Positions 1 to 5,922 of a stretch of 8,683 nucleotides of DNA are shown here, piece after piece; positions within the stretch are counted from its first letter, which is position 1; each line of letters begins with the position of its first letter. A model generated the notes under the pieces. It saw only the letters and a program-made list of their open reading frames with translations, was not told where the DNA came from and ran no database searches. Origin of the DNA: Actinomycetota bacterium (GTDB lineage Bacteria; Actinomycetota; Actinomycetes; Streptosporangiales; Streptosporangiaceae); NCBI GenBank assembly GCA_003140115.1, contig PLIQ01000269.1:1-8683 (forward strand). Direction: 5' to 3'. The translations under genes were made by a program, and so were the position numbers.

Positions 1-268
1 AGACCGCGATCAGCTCTTCCTCGGAGTTCACCTTGACCGTGACCTTGCGGAAGCTGCTCTCCAGCCAGGCCCGCTCGGCGGGTGATAGGGCGAGGTGATC
101 CACGTCGTTCGGCCTCATGGTTTGAAGGACGAGGTCGGCCAGCCAGGCCGTTGCGGCGTGCGCGCCCTGAGCGATCTCCTTGCCGCGCCGCATCCGCAGG
201 TCGCGCCGGATGACGATGACCTGCTTGGTCGGGCGGCGTTCGGGCTCGTCGGGCGGGATCTCGCTCAT
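1..268 (-). CDS. Peptidyl-tRNA hydrolase, PTH2 family (5' part only, runs off the window)
   Basis: Read from the ATG at 268-266 towards base 1, the frame is open for 89 codons and continues past the edge. The beginning KQVIVIRRDLRMRRGK followed by EIAQGAHAAT is the PTH2 (Pth2) fold signature: a first beta strand, then a Gly-Lys (K30) loop and a helix with conserved Gln (Q34) and His (H37). Residues 75-89, ending NSEEELIAV, match the family's second strand and the start of its next helix. Family members cleave the ester bond of peptidyl-tRNAs released from stalled ribosomes, in the cytoplasm. They are usually about 115-130 residues, so roughly the last third is missing. Residues 46-71 form an insertion between helix and strand of the kind I associate with bacterial and phage members (from memory). 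Spacing to a ribosome-binding site is weak. The gene is divergent from the membrane protein at 330, with about 60 bases between the starts. Confidence 0.82.
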   Translation of the reverse strand, partial: MSEIPPDEPERRPTKQVIVIRRDLRMRRGKEIAQGAHAATAWLADLVLQTMRPNDVDHLALSPAERAWLESSFRKVTVKVNSEEELIAV

Positions 269-329
269 GGCCCCGAGCTTAGGCTCAAGTCGCGTTGAAC
301 CCGCGGGCAGCGGGCGACGTCTACTGGGT

Positions 330-1241
330 GTGGGGAGGCGCGGGGAGGTCGCGGGCAGACATCGCCGGCCGGAGACGCGCGGTCTGCCGCTCCGGGTGGC
401 GGGAGCGATGCTGCTGTGCGTATCGGCGGGCATCCACCTGGACCTGTACCTGACCGGATACCGGTCGATTCCCACCATCGGCTGGCTGTTCATGCTGCAG
501 TTCGCCGGGGGGCTGATCCTGGCCATAGCGGTGCTGGTGACGCACAGCCGGCTGACGGTGGTGGCCAGCGCGGCGTTCGCGCTGTCGACGCTTAGTGCTT
601 ACCTGGTGGCGGTGTGGATTGGGTTGTTCGGGTTCAAGGAGGTGCGGACGAGGGCGGGGATCGCCGCCGGGCTGATCGAGGTGGCCGCCTTCGCGACGCT
701 GGCCCTGGCCGCGATCGCCGCGGGTCCGGCTCGCGAGACCGACGGCTTGATCAGCACGGCGGCGCGCAGAGTGGCAAAGGTGCAAGCGGCGGTGTCCATC
801 GTGATCGGCGCGGTGGGAGCGGTCTCGGTGCTCGCCTTGGCGCTACTCGGCGTGGCGGTGGCCAACGCGGCGGGCCCGCCGCCGTCTTCGGCCGGAGGCA
901 ACGCCAGGGTCACGTTGAAGACGGTGACGATCGGCGGGGTCAGGGTGCTCACCAACGCTCACGGGCTCACGCTGTACTGGTTCGCGCCTGATACCCCGAC
1001 GATGTCCAAGTGCAGCGGGTCGTGTGCCGCCTACTGGCCGCCGGTCCTGGGCAGCCCCGAGGCCGGACCGGGGGTCACGGGCAAGCTGGGGACGGTTTTC
1101 CGGGACGGGCGCACGGTGCAGGCGACGTACGACGGGCACCCGCTGTACACCTACACCGGCGACAACGGACCGGGCCAGGCCAACGGCAACAACCTCGACC
1201 TCAACGGCGGGCTGTGGTACGAGGTCCGCGTCTGGCGATGA
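330..1241 (+). CDS. Membrane protein with C-terminal Yx(F/W/Y)xxD secreted-repeat domain (PF03640-like)
   Basis: With the GTG start at 330 the protein has 303 residues. Five hydrophobic segments lie at about 21-41, 50-70, 75-101, 111-131 and 153-181, followed by an extracytoplasmic domain from about 190 to the end. That domain holds two copies of the Yx(F/W/Y)xxD pattern, YWFAPD (216-221) and YTYTGD (273-278), plus a CSGSC pair (C228, C232) and a following AAYWPPV. This is the arrangement of the 'secreted repeat' lipoprotein family (PF03640/COG4315), whose function is unknown. Here no lipobox is seen and the domain is carried on a polytopic membrane region instead. The frame stays open upstream to an ATG at 180, which would overlap the divergent hydrolase. 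An ATG at 267 is also possible. I chose 330 because codons before about 324 (TTA, TCA, AGT, GTT, CTA) lack the G/C-ending bias seen after it. GTG 396 and ATG 408 remain options, and no start has a clear ribosome-binding site. The terminator at 1256 closes the unit. Confidence 0.75.
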   Translation: MGRRGEVAGRHRRPETRGLPLRVAGAMLLCVSAGIHLDLYLTGYRSIPTIGWLFMLQFAGGLILAIAVLVTHSRLTVVASAAFALSTLSAYLVAVWIGLFGFKEVRTRAGIAAGLIEVAAFATLALAAIAAGPARETDGLISTAARRVAKVQAAVSIVIGAVGAVSVLALALLGVAVANAAGPPPSSAGGNARVTLKTVTIGGVRVLTNAHGLTLYWFAPDTPTMSKCSGSCAAYWPPVLGSPEAGPGVTGKLGTVFRDGRTVQATYDGHPLYTYTGDNGPGQANGNNLDLNGGLWYEVRVWR

Positions 1242-1255
1242 GGGGTTTTCTTGGC

Positions 1256-1281
1256 GCCGGTAATATACCGGTAATATTTTT
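1256..1281 (+). terminator. Intrinsic terminator after the secreted-repeat membrane protein
   Basis: CCGGT (1257-1261) and ACCGG (1267-1271) form a perfect five-base-pair stem, extended by a G-T wobble, around the loop AATAT. A TAATATTTTT run follows. It begins 14 bases after the stop codon at 1241. This is the only hairpin in the window with a classical T-rich tail, so Rho-independent termination is a good reading, although the stem is short. Confidence 0.5.
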
Positions 1282-1333
1282 CCACACAGGATCCCGGGGG
1301 TGACCTATAGTGTTGCCGAACGAGGACCAGCCC

Positions 1334-1351
1334 GGTACCCGCGCGGGTATC
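1334..1351. repeat. Palindrome in the fdxA leader
   Basis: TACCCGCGCGGGTA (1336-1349) is a perfect 14-base palindrome. Including the flanking bases it extends to 18 bases with one G-T pair (1334-1351). It lies about 300 bases before fdxA and 90 bases after the preceding stop. It could be an operator for a dimeric regulator or a hairpin in a transcript. No T tract follows it, so it is not an obvious terminator. Confidence 0.45.
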
Positions 1352-1640
1352 TGAGGCCAGCCGTTATAAGCGTCAATCCGGGGGCGCCTTTCCATGCCCT
1401 CCCCGAATTCCAGTCCTGGACCCGCAGGCCAGAATGACGATGTGATTTGGCCCAAACCCGTCGCGCTTTCCCGTCTTGACTGTCACCATCAGGTTTGGAA
1501 CGGCCAGCGTTGCGTTTACGGAGACAACTTATAGGGCGGATAAACCGTTACCGGAAAGGTTTCCGCGAAGCGCCAGGGGACGCGGTGCACACCTGGATGG
1601 ACCAGGCCTTCGGTATCGCCAAACCTGAGAAGACCCTTAG

Positions 1641-1646
1641 AGGGAG
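1641..1646 (+). promoter_or_regulatory. Ribosome-binding site fixing the fdxA start
   Basis: AGGGAG lies seven bases before the ATG at 1654. The coding frame stays open further upstream to 1495, but that extension has no ferredoxin similarity. This site, together with the N-terminus MTYVI typical of FdxA proteins, settles the start. Confidence 0.75.
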
Positions 1647-1653
1647 TTCGGAC

Positions 1654-1971
1654 ATGACCTACGTCATTGCCCTGCCCTGCGTCGACCTGCTCGATAAGAC
1701 CTGCATCGACGAGTGCCCGGTCGACTGCATCTACGAGGGCGAGCGCATGCTCCACATCCACCCGGACGAGTGTGTGGACTGCGGCGCGTGCGAGCCGGTC
1801 TGCCCGGTCGACGCGATCTCCTTCGAGGCTGAGGTGCCTGCCCAGTGGAAGGGCTTCTACCGGGTCAACATCGAGTTCTTCGGCGATCTCGGCTCACCGG
1901 GCGGCGCGTCCAGGGTCGGCAAGATCCACCTGGATCACCCGGCCGTAGCCGCGCTGCCTCGCCAGAGGTAA
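1654..1971 (+). CDS. fdxA: Seven-iron ferredoxin FdxA (3Fe-4S plus 4Fe-4S)
   Basis: This is a 105-residue soluble electron carrier. The cysteine pattern is that of Azotobacter-type 7Fe ferredoxins shifted by one residue. C9, C17 and C50 are expected to bind the 3Fe-4S cluster, and C21, C40, C43 and C46 the 4Fe-4S cluster. C25 is the extra cysteine commonly seen in the PVDCIYEG segment. The segments CIDECPVDCIYEG and HPDECVDCGACEPVCPVDAI, and the tail with FFGDLGSPGGA, agree with actinobacterial FdxA along the whole length. These proteins pass single electrons between low-potential donors and acceptors such as cytochromes P450 and reductases. The partner here is not encoded beside it. Residue 7 is Leu in the stretch IALPC where family members usually have Glu or a similar polar residue. 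The gene stands alone in its strand context: 412 bases of leader before it and 442 gene-free bases after. It is therefore probably its own transcription unit. Confidence 0.95.
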   Translation: MTYVIALPCVDLLDKTCIDECPVDCIYEGERMLHIHPDECVDCGACEPVCPVDAISFEAEVPAQWKGFYRVNIEFFGDLGSPGGASRVGKIHLDHPAVAALPRQR

Positions 1972-1974
1972 GAC

Positions 1975-2029
1975 AGCCGGTTGCCGCCGCGCGGCGGCCC
2001 GGGTCCCCTGGGACCTGCTGGCGCCGGCT
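1975..2029 (+). terminator. Folded GC-rich 3' region of fdxA, probable terminator or transcript stabiliser
   Basis: Four bases after the fdxA stop, AGCCGG (1975-1980) can pair with CCGGCT (2024-2029). They enclose two internal hairpins: a perfect palindrome GCCGCCGCGCGGCGGC (1983-1998) and GGTCC-CCTG-GGACC (about 2002-2015). Together these form a three-way-junction-like structure. There is no T tract, as is common for GC-rich actinobacterial transcript ends. Termination or 3'-end protection is inferred. Confidence 0.45.
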
Positions 2030-2188
2030 CGGGAGAGATATTAAGTCTTTATTACACCAGCAGCGAACCGTCCCCGGTTATGTTATAGAACGCGTATGCG
2101 AAGGTTTCGCCAAGCTTACTCAAGCGCGTCGCGATCCTCTCCCGATGCGCACTGTGATCAACCGCGTACTGGCTCTGAATTCACCCGG

Positions 2189-2206
2189 GAGCCCTCGCGA
2201 GGGCTC
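2189..2206. repeat. Perfect 18-base palindrome upstream of the membrane operon
   Basis: GAGCCCTCGCGAGGGCTC is exactly self-complementary. It lies about 210 bases before the ATG at 2414 and 220 bases after the fdxA stop. It could form a very stable hairpin in RNA or serve as a two-fold protein site. No T run follows. Confidence 0.5.
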
Positions 2207-2316
2207 TGCGAACCAGCCGCGCACCGCTTGGACCCGGCCGTCGGCCATTGCCGGAGCTACCGGAGTTGCCGGAGCCAGACAGTCGTCTTCGAAGGAACCA
2301 GCTTTCCGGTTTTCCC

Positions 2317-2333
2317 GAATCCGTAACGGATTC
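2317..2333. repeat. Inverted repeat GAATCCGT-A-ACGGATTC, candidate operator
   Basis: Two exact eight-base arms are separated by a single A, 81 bases before the ATG at 2414. The short spacer, low GC relative to the surroundings and position suit a binding site for a dimeric regulator of the operon. A hairpin in the leader is the alternative. No regulator gene is present in the window to match it. Confidence 0.4.
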
Positions 2334-2413
2334 ATTCGTCATCTGTCACCATCACATCGTGAAGCTAACCCGGTCCGTAATATGGTCCGGGACGTCCTAC
2401 GGGGACGGCGGAG

Positions 2414-3988
2414 ATGAAGAACTCGGGCCACGGTTCCCGCAAGGCGCCGGGGGACCTTAGTCGGGCGATCGCGACAGCACTCATCATGGCCGCGATTTCT
2501 GTCATCCTGGGGGCCGGACCCGCTCTGGCGGCGGATGACGCGAGCAAGCCGGACACGGCAGCGGGCCAGTCGCTCGTCACCAGGATCCTGGCCGATCAGG
2601 CCATTACGATCGAGGTGCTGGTCATCCTGGTGGGCGTGGTGCTGGCGTTCGCCTACGGGCGTTACCGTCATTCCGTCAACGGGCGGCGCAGCGCCCACGC
2701 CAGGGCGCGCGGGTCCCAGGCCCACGCCCGGCCTAGCTCGCGTACACGGATGGCCGCGGCACCGGCCCGTCAAGGTGCCGGGCAGCCCCTGCACGCCGAT
2801 GACTACCCCAGCTGGCCCGGACCGCCCGGACCGTACGCCCTGCACCCCGACCACCCCAGCTGGCCTGGGCGCCCCGACCCGCGGTGGGTCAGCGCCGAAG
2901 CGGCGCTGCGGGCGGACGGCTACTCCGGCTGGCCCGCAGCGGACGCCCCGCCCTGGCGCGACGCCGAACCGCCGGCTTACGGTGGCGAGCCCGGCGGCGA
3001 CGGTCCTGCCGCGCGACGGGAACCGTCGCCCGGGGCGCGTGGCGTGCCGCTCCAGGCGCCTGGGTCAGCAATGCCGTCGGCGCTGCCGGCCCGGGTCCGG
3101 GGCGACTTGCCTTCTCCGGCCGATGCCGCTCCCCGGGCCGTCATCACGCCCCGCCCGGGACCGACCGGGGTGATCGACCGGGTCCGGACCGAGGCGGCCT
3201 GGGTCCAGGCCGAGCTTGTTCAGGTCTGGGACGCGGGCTCGGTGGAGCTGGCCACCTGGATCATCTCCGAGGCAAACCAGCAGGCCACCGAGATCAGGCA
3301 CGAGGCGCGCGACCAGATGGCCGCGTCGCTGGCAGAGGCCAAGCAGGAGGCCGCCAAACTGATGGCGAAAGCCTCCGAGCAGGCCACGGCCACGCTCACG
3401 GCCGCTGAGCTGGAGGCCGCCGAGATACGCGCGACCGTCACCAAGCTGACCGCGGACCTGGGCGGGGTGGCCGCGCAGATCACGGCGAACCTCGTCGGTC
3501 TCGCATCGCCGACGACGAAGCCGGTCACCAGGCCGGCCGTGCGGCCGGTCATCGAGCCGGCGCCCGAGGCTGTCACCGTGCCGCAGGCACAGACCGTCGC
3601 CCGGCCGGCCGGCCAACCCGGGACGAGGTCAACGTCAAGGCCCGTCGGCAAGCCGGGGACCAGGACCGCGAGCAAGCCGGGAACCAGGCGGGCGGCCAAG
3701 GCCGGAACTGGGTCGGCGCCGAAGGGGCAGCCTCGCCAGCTCGTGGCCATCCGCGTGGCCGCCGTGGCCACAGCGGCCCTGTTCCTGTTCGCGATTATCT
3801 CCGGAGCGACAGAGGTCGCACTGCACGGATTCTCGTTCTTCGTCTTCCGGTCGACTGGCGTCGGCGAGACCGGGCCTACCGGCCTTCAGGAAGATCAGGG
3901 CCCAGGCCAGCCGGATGCGCCCAAGGCGACGCCCACCCACGTCAACGTAAAGCCAGGTCCGCCCAGCACGGTGCCCAACGGTCAATAG
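2414..3988 (+). CDS. Three-span membrane protein with Pro-rich and coiled-coil cytoplasmic region
   Basis: I do not recognise this 524-residue protein as a named family. Visible parts: a hydrophobic N-terminal segment ending GPALAA (about 16-40; a signal peptide or first span), a second span (about 63-81) followed by the basic RYRHSVNGRR, and a Pro/Trp-rich low-complexity region with repeated YPSWPG, HPSWPG and YSGWPA units (130-174). A long Ala/Glu/Gln/Lys-rich helical stretch follows (about 260-350; ISEANQQATEIRHEARDQM and onward), very likely a coiled coil. Then come Pro/Thr/Lys/Arg repeats of the KPGTR kind (365-440), a third span (about 444-470) and a polar C-terminal tail. The positive-inside rule puts the coiled coil in the cytoplasm and the tail outside. 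GGGGA at 2401-2405 and GGAG at 2410-2413 precede the ATG. The next gene starts 28 bases downstream. A scaffold or anchoring role for the neighbouring haem-type protein is conceivable but is inference. The coiled coil faintly resembles ATP-synthase b-subunit or DivIVA-like helices, with no shared motif. Confidence 0.85.
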   Translation: MKNSGHGSRKAPGDLSRAIATALIMAAISVILGAGPALAADDASKPDTAAGQSLVTRILADQAITIEVLVILVGVVLAFAYGRYRHSVNGRRSAHARARGSQAHARPSSRTRMAAAPARQGAGQPLHADDYPSWPGPPGPYALHPDHPSWPGRPDPRWVSAEAALRADGYSGWPAADAPPWRDAEPPAYGGEPGGDGPAARREPSPGARGVPLQAPGSAMPSALPARVRGDLPSPADAAPRAVITPRPGPTGVIDRVRTEAAWVQAELVQVWDAGSVELATWIISEANQQATEIRHEARDQMAASLAEAKQEAAKLMAKASEQATATLTAAELEAAEIRATVTKLTADLGGVAAQITANLVGLASPTTKPVTRPAVRPVIEPAPEAVTVPQAQTVARPAGQPGTRSTSRPVGKPGTRTASKPGTRRAAKAGTGSAPKGQPRQLVAIRVAAVATAALFLFAIISGATEVALHGFSFFVFRSTGVGETGPTGLQEDQGPGQPDAPKATPTHVNVKPGPPSTVPNGQ

Positions 3989-4016
3989 CGAAGAGCGGGA
4001 AGAAAGAAGAGTCAAG

Positions 4017-5009
4017 ATGGCCAGGAACACGGTCGGTCGGTGGACCGACGAAAGGCCGGCCGCGTATGACTATCAAGAGGTCCCGTACGGCGGCCAGGAC
4101 ACCTACGAGCCAGGCTTGACCCCTAGCGCTGCCATAGAGACCCGGCAGCCGGAAAAGGCGTCGGCGCCGAAGCGGGCGGATAAGAGCCGCGTGGACGAAT
4201 GGATGGAGGTGGAATTCAAGTTCGGCGGCTCCCGGATCAAGCGGAAGGCGCCCGCGCTTATCCTGCTGGGCCTGCCCGCGCTGGTCCCGCTGTTCTTCAT
4301 GCTGCCCGCGCTCGTTACGCTGAACAGCAACACCTTCGCGGTGTCGGTCGACGACACGCTGGGGACCGGGGCCGAGATCTGCCTGTTCCTGTGCCTGCTC
4401 GTCACGCCCATGGTCACGCTCACCGGGCAGCGCTGGTTCGTCCCGCTGCGGCGCTGGTACGGGATCATGATGGCGGCCTGCGCCTTCGGCGACGCAATTG
4501 CGGCCGGTATCACCGATAACTTCGCGGGAGGCGTGTTCGGCCGGCTGGCCGGGCACGTTTTCGAGCTCATGGGATTCATCATGGTGATGCTGGTCATCCC
4601 GCTCCTGCTCACCGGCAACCCGTGGGCCCAGCGCAAGCTCGGCAAGTACTGGAAGCCGCTGCACCGGCTCATCTATGTCATCTGGGGGTTCCTCGCCGCC
4701 CACCTGATCCTGCTGGAGGGATTCGGGTTCGAGCGCGGGTCAAATGGCTCCGGCTTCGCCGGTGACGGTGACCCGATCTTCCATCAGCGCCTCTACCAGT
4801 ACTCGGCGTGCAGCGTCTTCCTGCTCGTCCTGCGGCTGCCGCCGGTAAAGCGCTGGATCGCCGCCCGTCATAAGGAAGGCCGGATGTGGCTCGTGTGGGT
4901 AACCGTCCTGCCGCTTTTCGCGCTGTTCGTGTTCGGTTTCATCTTCATCGTCAACGAGGAGATCTTCAAGGGAATGGACTCCTTCACCGAGCACCCCAGC
5001 GGCGAATAA
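4017..5009 (+). CDS. MsrQ/YedZ-like (ferric-reductase-fold) membrane haem protein, atypical
   Basis: The protein has 330 residues: a polar cytoplasmic N-terminal region of about 75 residues rich in Tyr, Asp and Lys, then about seven hydrophobic spans (80-101, 115-135, 147-165, 180-200, 216-236, 261-275, 291-312). The core follows MsrQ/YedZ: a TGAE-to-TP helix, RRWYG opening the next helix, and QRKLGKYWKPLHRLIYV, nearly the family signature before the haem helix. H216 and H229 are 13 residues apart, as are the paired haem-ligand histidines of MsrQ. The helix after RRWYG, however, has D159 exactly where MsrQ has its other haem-ligand histidine (ten residues after the Gly). H180 opens the following span and might compensate. 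MsrQ passes electrons from the quinol pool or flavin to the methionine-sulfoxide reductase MsrP. No MsrP is encoded here, so the acceptor is unknown and I give no symbol. A GAAGAG-type site precedes the ATG. The gene is 28 bases after its upstream and 36 before its downstream neighbour, consistent with an operon. Confidence 0.8.
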   Translation: MARNTVGRWTDERPAAYDYQEVPYGGQDTYEPGLTPSAAIETRQPEKASAPKRADKSRVDEWMEVEFKFGGSRIKRKAPALILLGLPALVPLFFMLPALVTLNSNTFAVSVDDTLGTGAEICLFLCLLVTPMVTLTGQRWFVPLRRWYGIMMAACAFGDAIAAGITDNFAGGVFGRLAGHVFELMGFIMVMLVIPLLLTGNPWAQRKLGKYWKPLHRLIYVIWGFLAAHLILLEGFGFERGSNGSGFAGDGDPIFHQRLYQYSACSVFLLVLRLPPVKRWIAARHKEGRMWLVWVTVLPLFALFVFGFIFIVNEEIFKGMDSFTEHPSGE

Positions 5010-5034
5010 GCCGGTGATCGTCATCAGCGGCCCT

Positions 5035-5039
5035 AGGAG
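5035..5039 (+). promoter_or_regulatory. Ribosome-binding site selecting the GTG start at 5046
   Basis: AGGAG is followed by AGGGAT and then GTG, a spacing of six bases. The overlapping ATG at 5044 is followed at once by TGA and cannot be used, so the GTG at 5046 is the start. Confidence 0.8.
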
Positions 5040-5045
5040 AGGGAT

Positions 5046-5717
5046 GTGACCAGCGAGACGTACGGCATGGGCAGCCAGGAGCAGACGGGAGCGGGCCGCG
5101 TCGTACTCATGGTTAGTTCCTCTTTGGCTGCACTCTTGGTGATCGCGGGCCTCATCTACGCCACGGGTACCGGCGCGCGTCATAAGGCCGCGGTGGCCGC
5201 CGCCGGCTGCGAGCCCAGCCTGTTCATATCGGGTATGCCTTGCACCACCGAGCAGATGATGGCCAGCCGGTACGAGGCGATCGTGACCCCGGCTACCCAG
5301 CAACTGAATACTGAGATGGCCGCCTACGCCGTCAACGAAAGGCGCGATCTCGCCGCAGCCGAGGCGGACCTGTCGGCGGAGGTGGTGACGGAGCAGGCGT
5401 TCGACAACAGCCTGGCCGCGACCACGTTCACGCCCCAGAACCGAGCCGCGGCCGCTGCGCTGATCCAGAACGCTACTTCGTCCGGGACCCCCGTGCCGCT
5501 GGCCGCGGCCATCTTGACGCCCCAGGTCACAGCCATAGCCGAGGCGCTGATCCAGGCTGACCAGGCCCTCGTCACGCTGCTCGCCGAGCAGGCCCGGTCC
5601 GCCTCACTCACCCAGTTGCGGTCGTTCAACCACCGGGTTCAGGTCGCCAGCGCCGCCGTCCAGACCGAAATGAAGCTCATCGCCAAGGCTCTTGATTCGC
5701 CACCTCCGGCGGGCTGA
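5046..5717 (+). CDS. Small membrane-anchored extracytoplasmic helical protein, unknown function
   Basis: The protein has 223 residues and a GTG start. A short N-terminal tail precedes one hydrophobic span (about 18-41) followed by a basic GARHK. The positive residue after the span leaves orientation slightly ambiguous, but the rest looks like an exported domain anchored by an uncleaved signal. Two cysteines (C55, C66) sit just beyond the membrane in GCEPSLFISGMPC and could form a disulfide. The remainder is Ala-, Gln- and Glu-rich and almost wholly helical. It contains an internal duplication: TPQNRAAAAALIQ (129-141) and TPQVTAIAEALIQ (158-170) match at nine of 13 positions. I do not recognise a family, and there is no CxxCH haem motif or metal-binding cluster. 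It is the third gene of the probable operon, 36 bases after the MsrQ-like gene, with a hairpin right after its stop. An extracytoplasmic partner of the haem-type protein is the natural guess, but unproven. Confidence 0.82.
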   Translation: MTSETYGMGSQEQTGAGRVVLMVSSSLAALLVIAGLIYATGTGARHKAAVAAAGCEPSLFISGMPCTTEQMMASRYEAIVTPATQQLNTEMAAYAVNERRDLAAAEADLSAEVVTEQAFDNSLAATTFTPQNRAAAAALIQNATSSGTPVPLAAAILTPQVTAIAEALIQADQALVTLLAEQARSASLTQLRSFNHRVQVASAAVQTEMKLIAKALDSPPPAG

Positions 5718-5723
5718 GTTCAG

Positions 5724-5739
5724 GTGGGATATGTCCCAC
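5724..5739 (+). terminator. Hairpin closing the three-gene operon
   Basis: GTGGGA (5724-5729) and TCCCAC (5734-5739) form an exact six-base-pair stem around TATG, beginning six bases after the stop at 5717. There is no T run. The position directly after the last operon gene supports an end-of-transcript role. Confidence 0.45.
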
Positions 5740-5753
5740 TGGAACCAGCCGTA

Positions 5754-5775
5754 ACATCCATCTTTGGCTGGATGT
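5754..5775. repeat. Inverted repeat ACATCCA / TGGATGT before the kinase gene
   Basis: Two exact seven-base arms (5754-5760 and 5769-5775) are separated by eight bases. They lie about 150 bases before the kinase start and 37 bases after the operon stop. It may be a second part of the transcript end or an operator for the kinase promoter. A further small hairpin, CCGGG-ATGC-CCCGG, follows at 5798-5811. No clear promoter hexamers were found in 5718-5922. Confidence 0.35.
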
Positions 5776-5922
5776 AAAACGAACTCGGGGTAAACCGCCG
5801 GGATGCCCCGGACGTCATACGCACATCTGAATTGCGCCGTACAACCGGGTACGCCGCCGCATGACCGTTAAGGCGCCGGGCCGCGCATCTTCCAGTGACT
5901 GTCCGGGTGGGGGGACTTACTG

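Larger units (their letters stand above)
1242..1653. other. Gene-free leader between the membrane protein and fdxA
   Basis: These 412 bases contain no convincing coding frame on either strand. They hold the terminator (1256-1281), a relatively AT-rich patch to about 1310 with a TATAGT hexamer at 1306-1311, a palindrome at 1334-1351, a smaller inverted repeat TCCAG-TC-CTGGA (1409-1420), a TTGACT hexamer at 1476-1481 without a good partner at standard spacing, a TTATAG at 1529-1534, and GGAAA-GG-TTTCC (1553-1564). One or more fdxA promoters must lie here. I cannot pick one: no -35/-10 pair fits the housekeeping consensus well. Confidence 0.6.
1972..2413. other. Gene-free stretch between fdxA and the three-gene membrane operon
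   Basis: These 442 bases carry the folded fdxA 3' region (1975-2029), then an AT-richer stretch from about 2037 to 2090 including TTATAG at 2083-2088. Next are GCGAA-GGT-TTCGC (2098-2110), a perfect palindrome (2189-2206), a run of three GCCGGAG/ACCGGAG-like units around 2249-2276, a second palindrome (2317-2333), and a repeated GGTCCG around 2371-2389. No reading frame shows sustained codon bias or a recognisable protein. The promoter of the following operon is likely here, but no pair of hexamers convinces me. Confidence 0.55.

Noticed and set aside
180..329. Upstream extension of the secreted-repeat membrane protein to ATG 180
   Set aside because: It overlaps the divergent hydrolase gene and lacks the third-position G/C bias of the real coding part.
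1495..1653. Upstream extension of the fdxA frame
   Set aside because: The extra 53 residues have no ferredoxin similarity, and a good ribosome-binding site sits directly before the ATG at 1654.
1529..2110. Shared TTATAG ... AAGGTTTC pattern in the leaders of fdxA and the membrane operon
   Set aside because: The distances differ (27 and 18 bases), and an eight-base match between two regions of about 400 bases is expected by chance, so it is not good evidence of a common control site.
3942..4703. Minus-strand frame of 253 codons opposite the MsrQ-like gene
   Set aside because: Its composition is typical of antisense shadow in GC-rich DNA. The plus-strand frame has clear membrane spans and family motifs.
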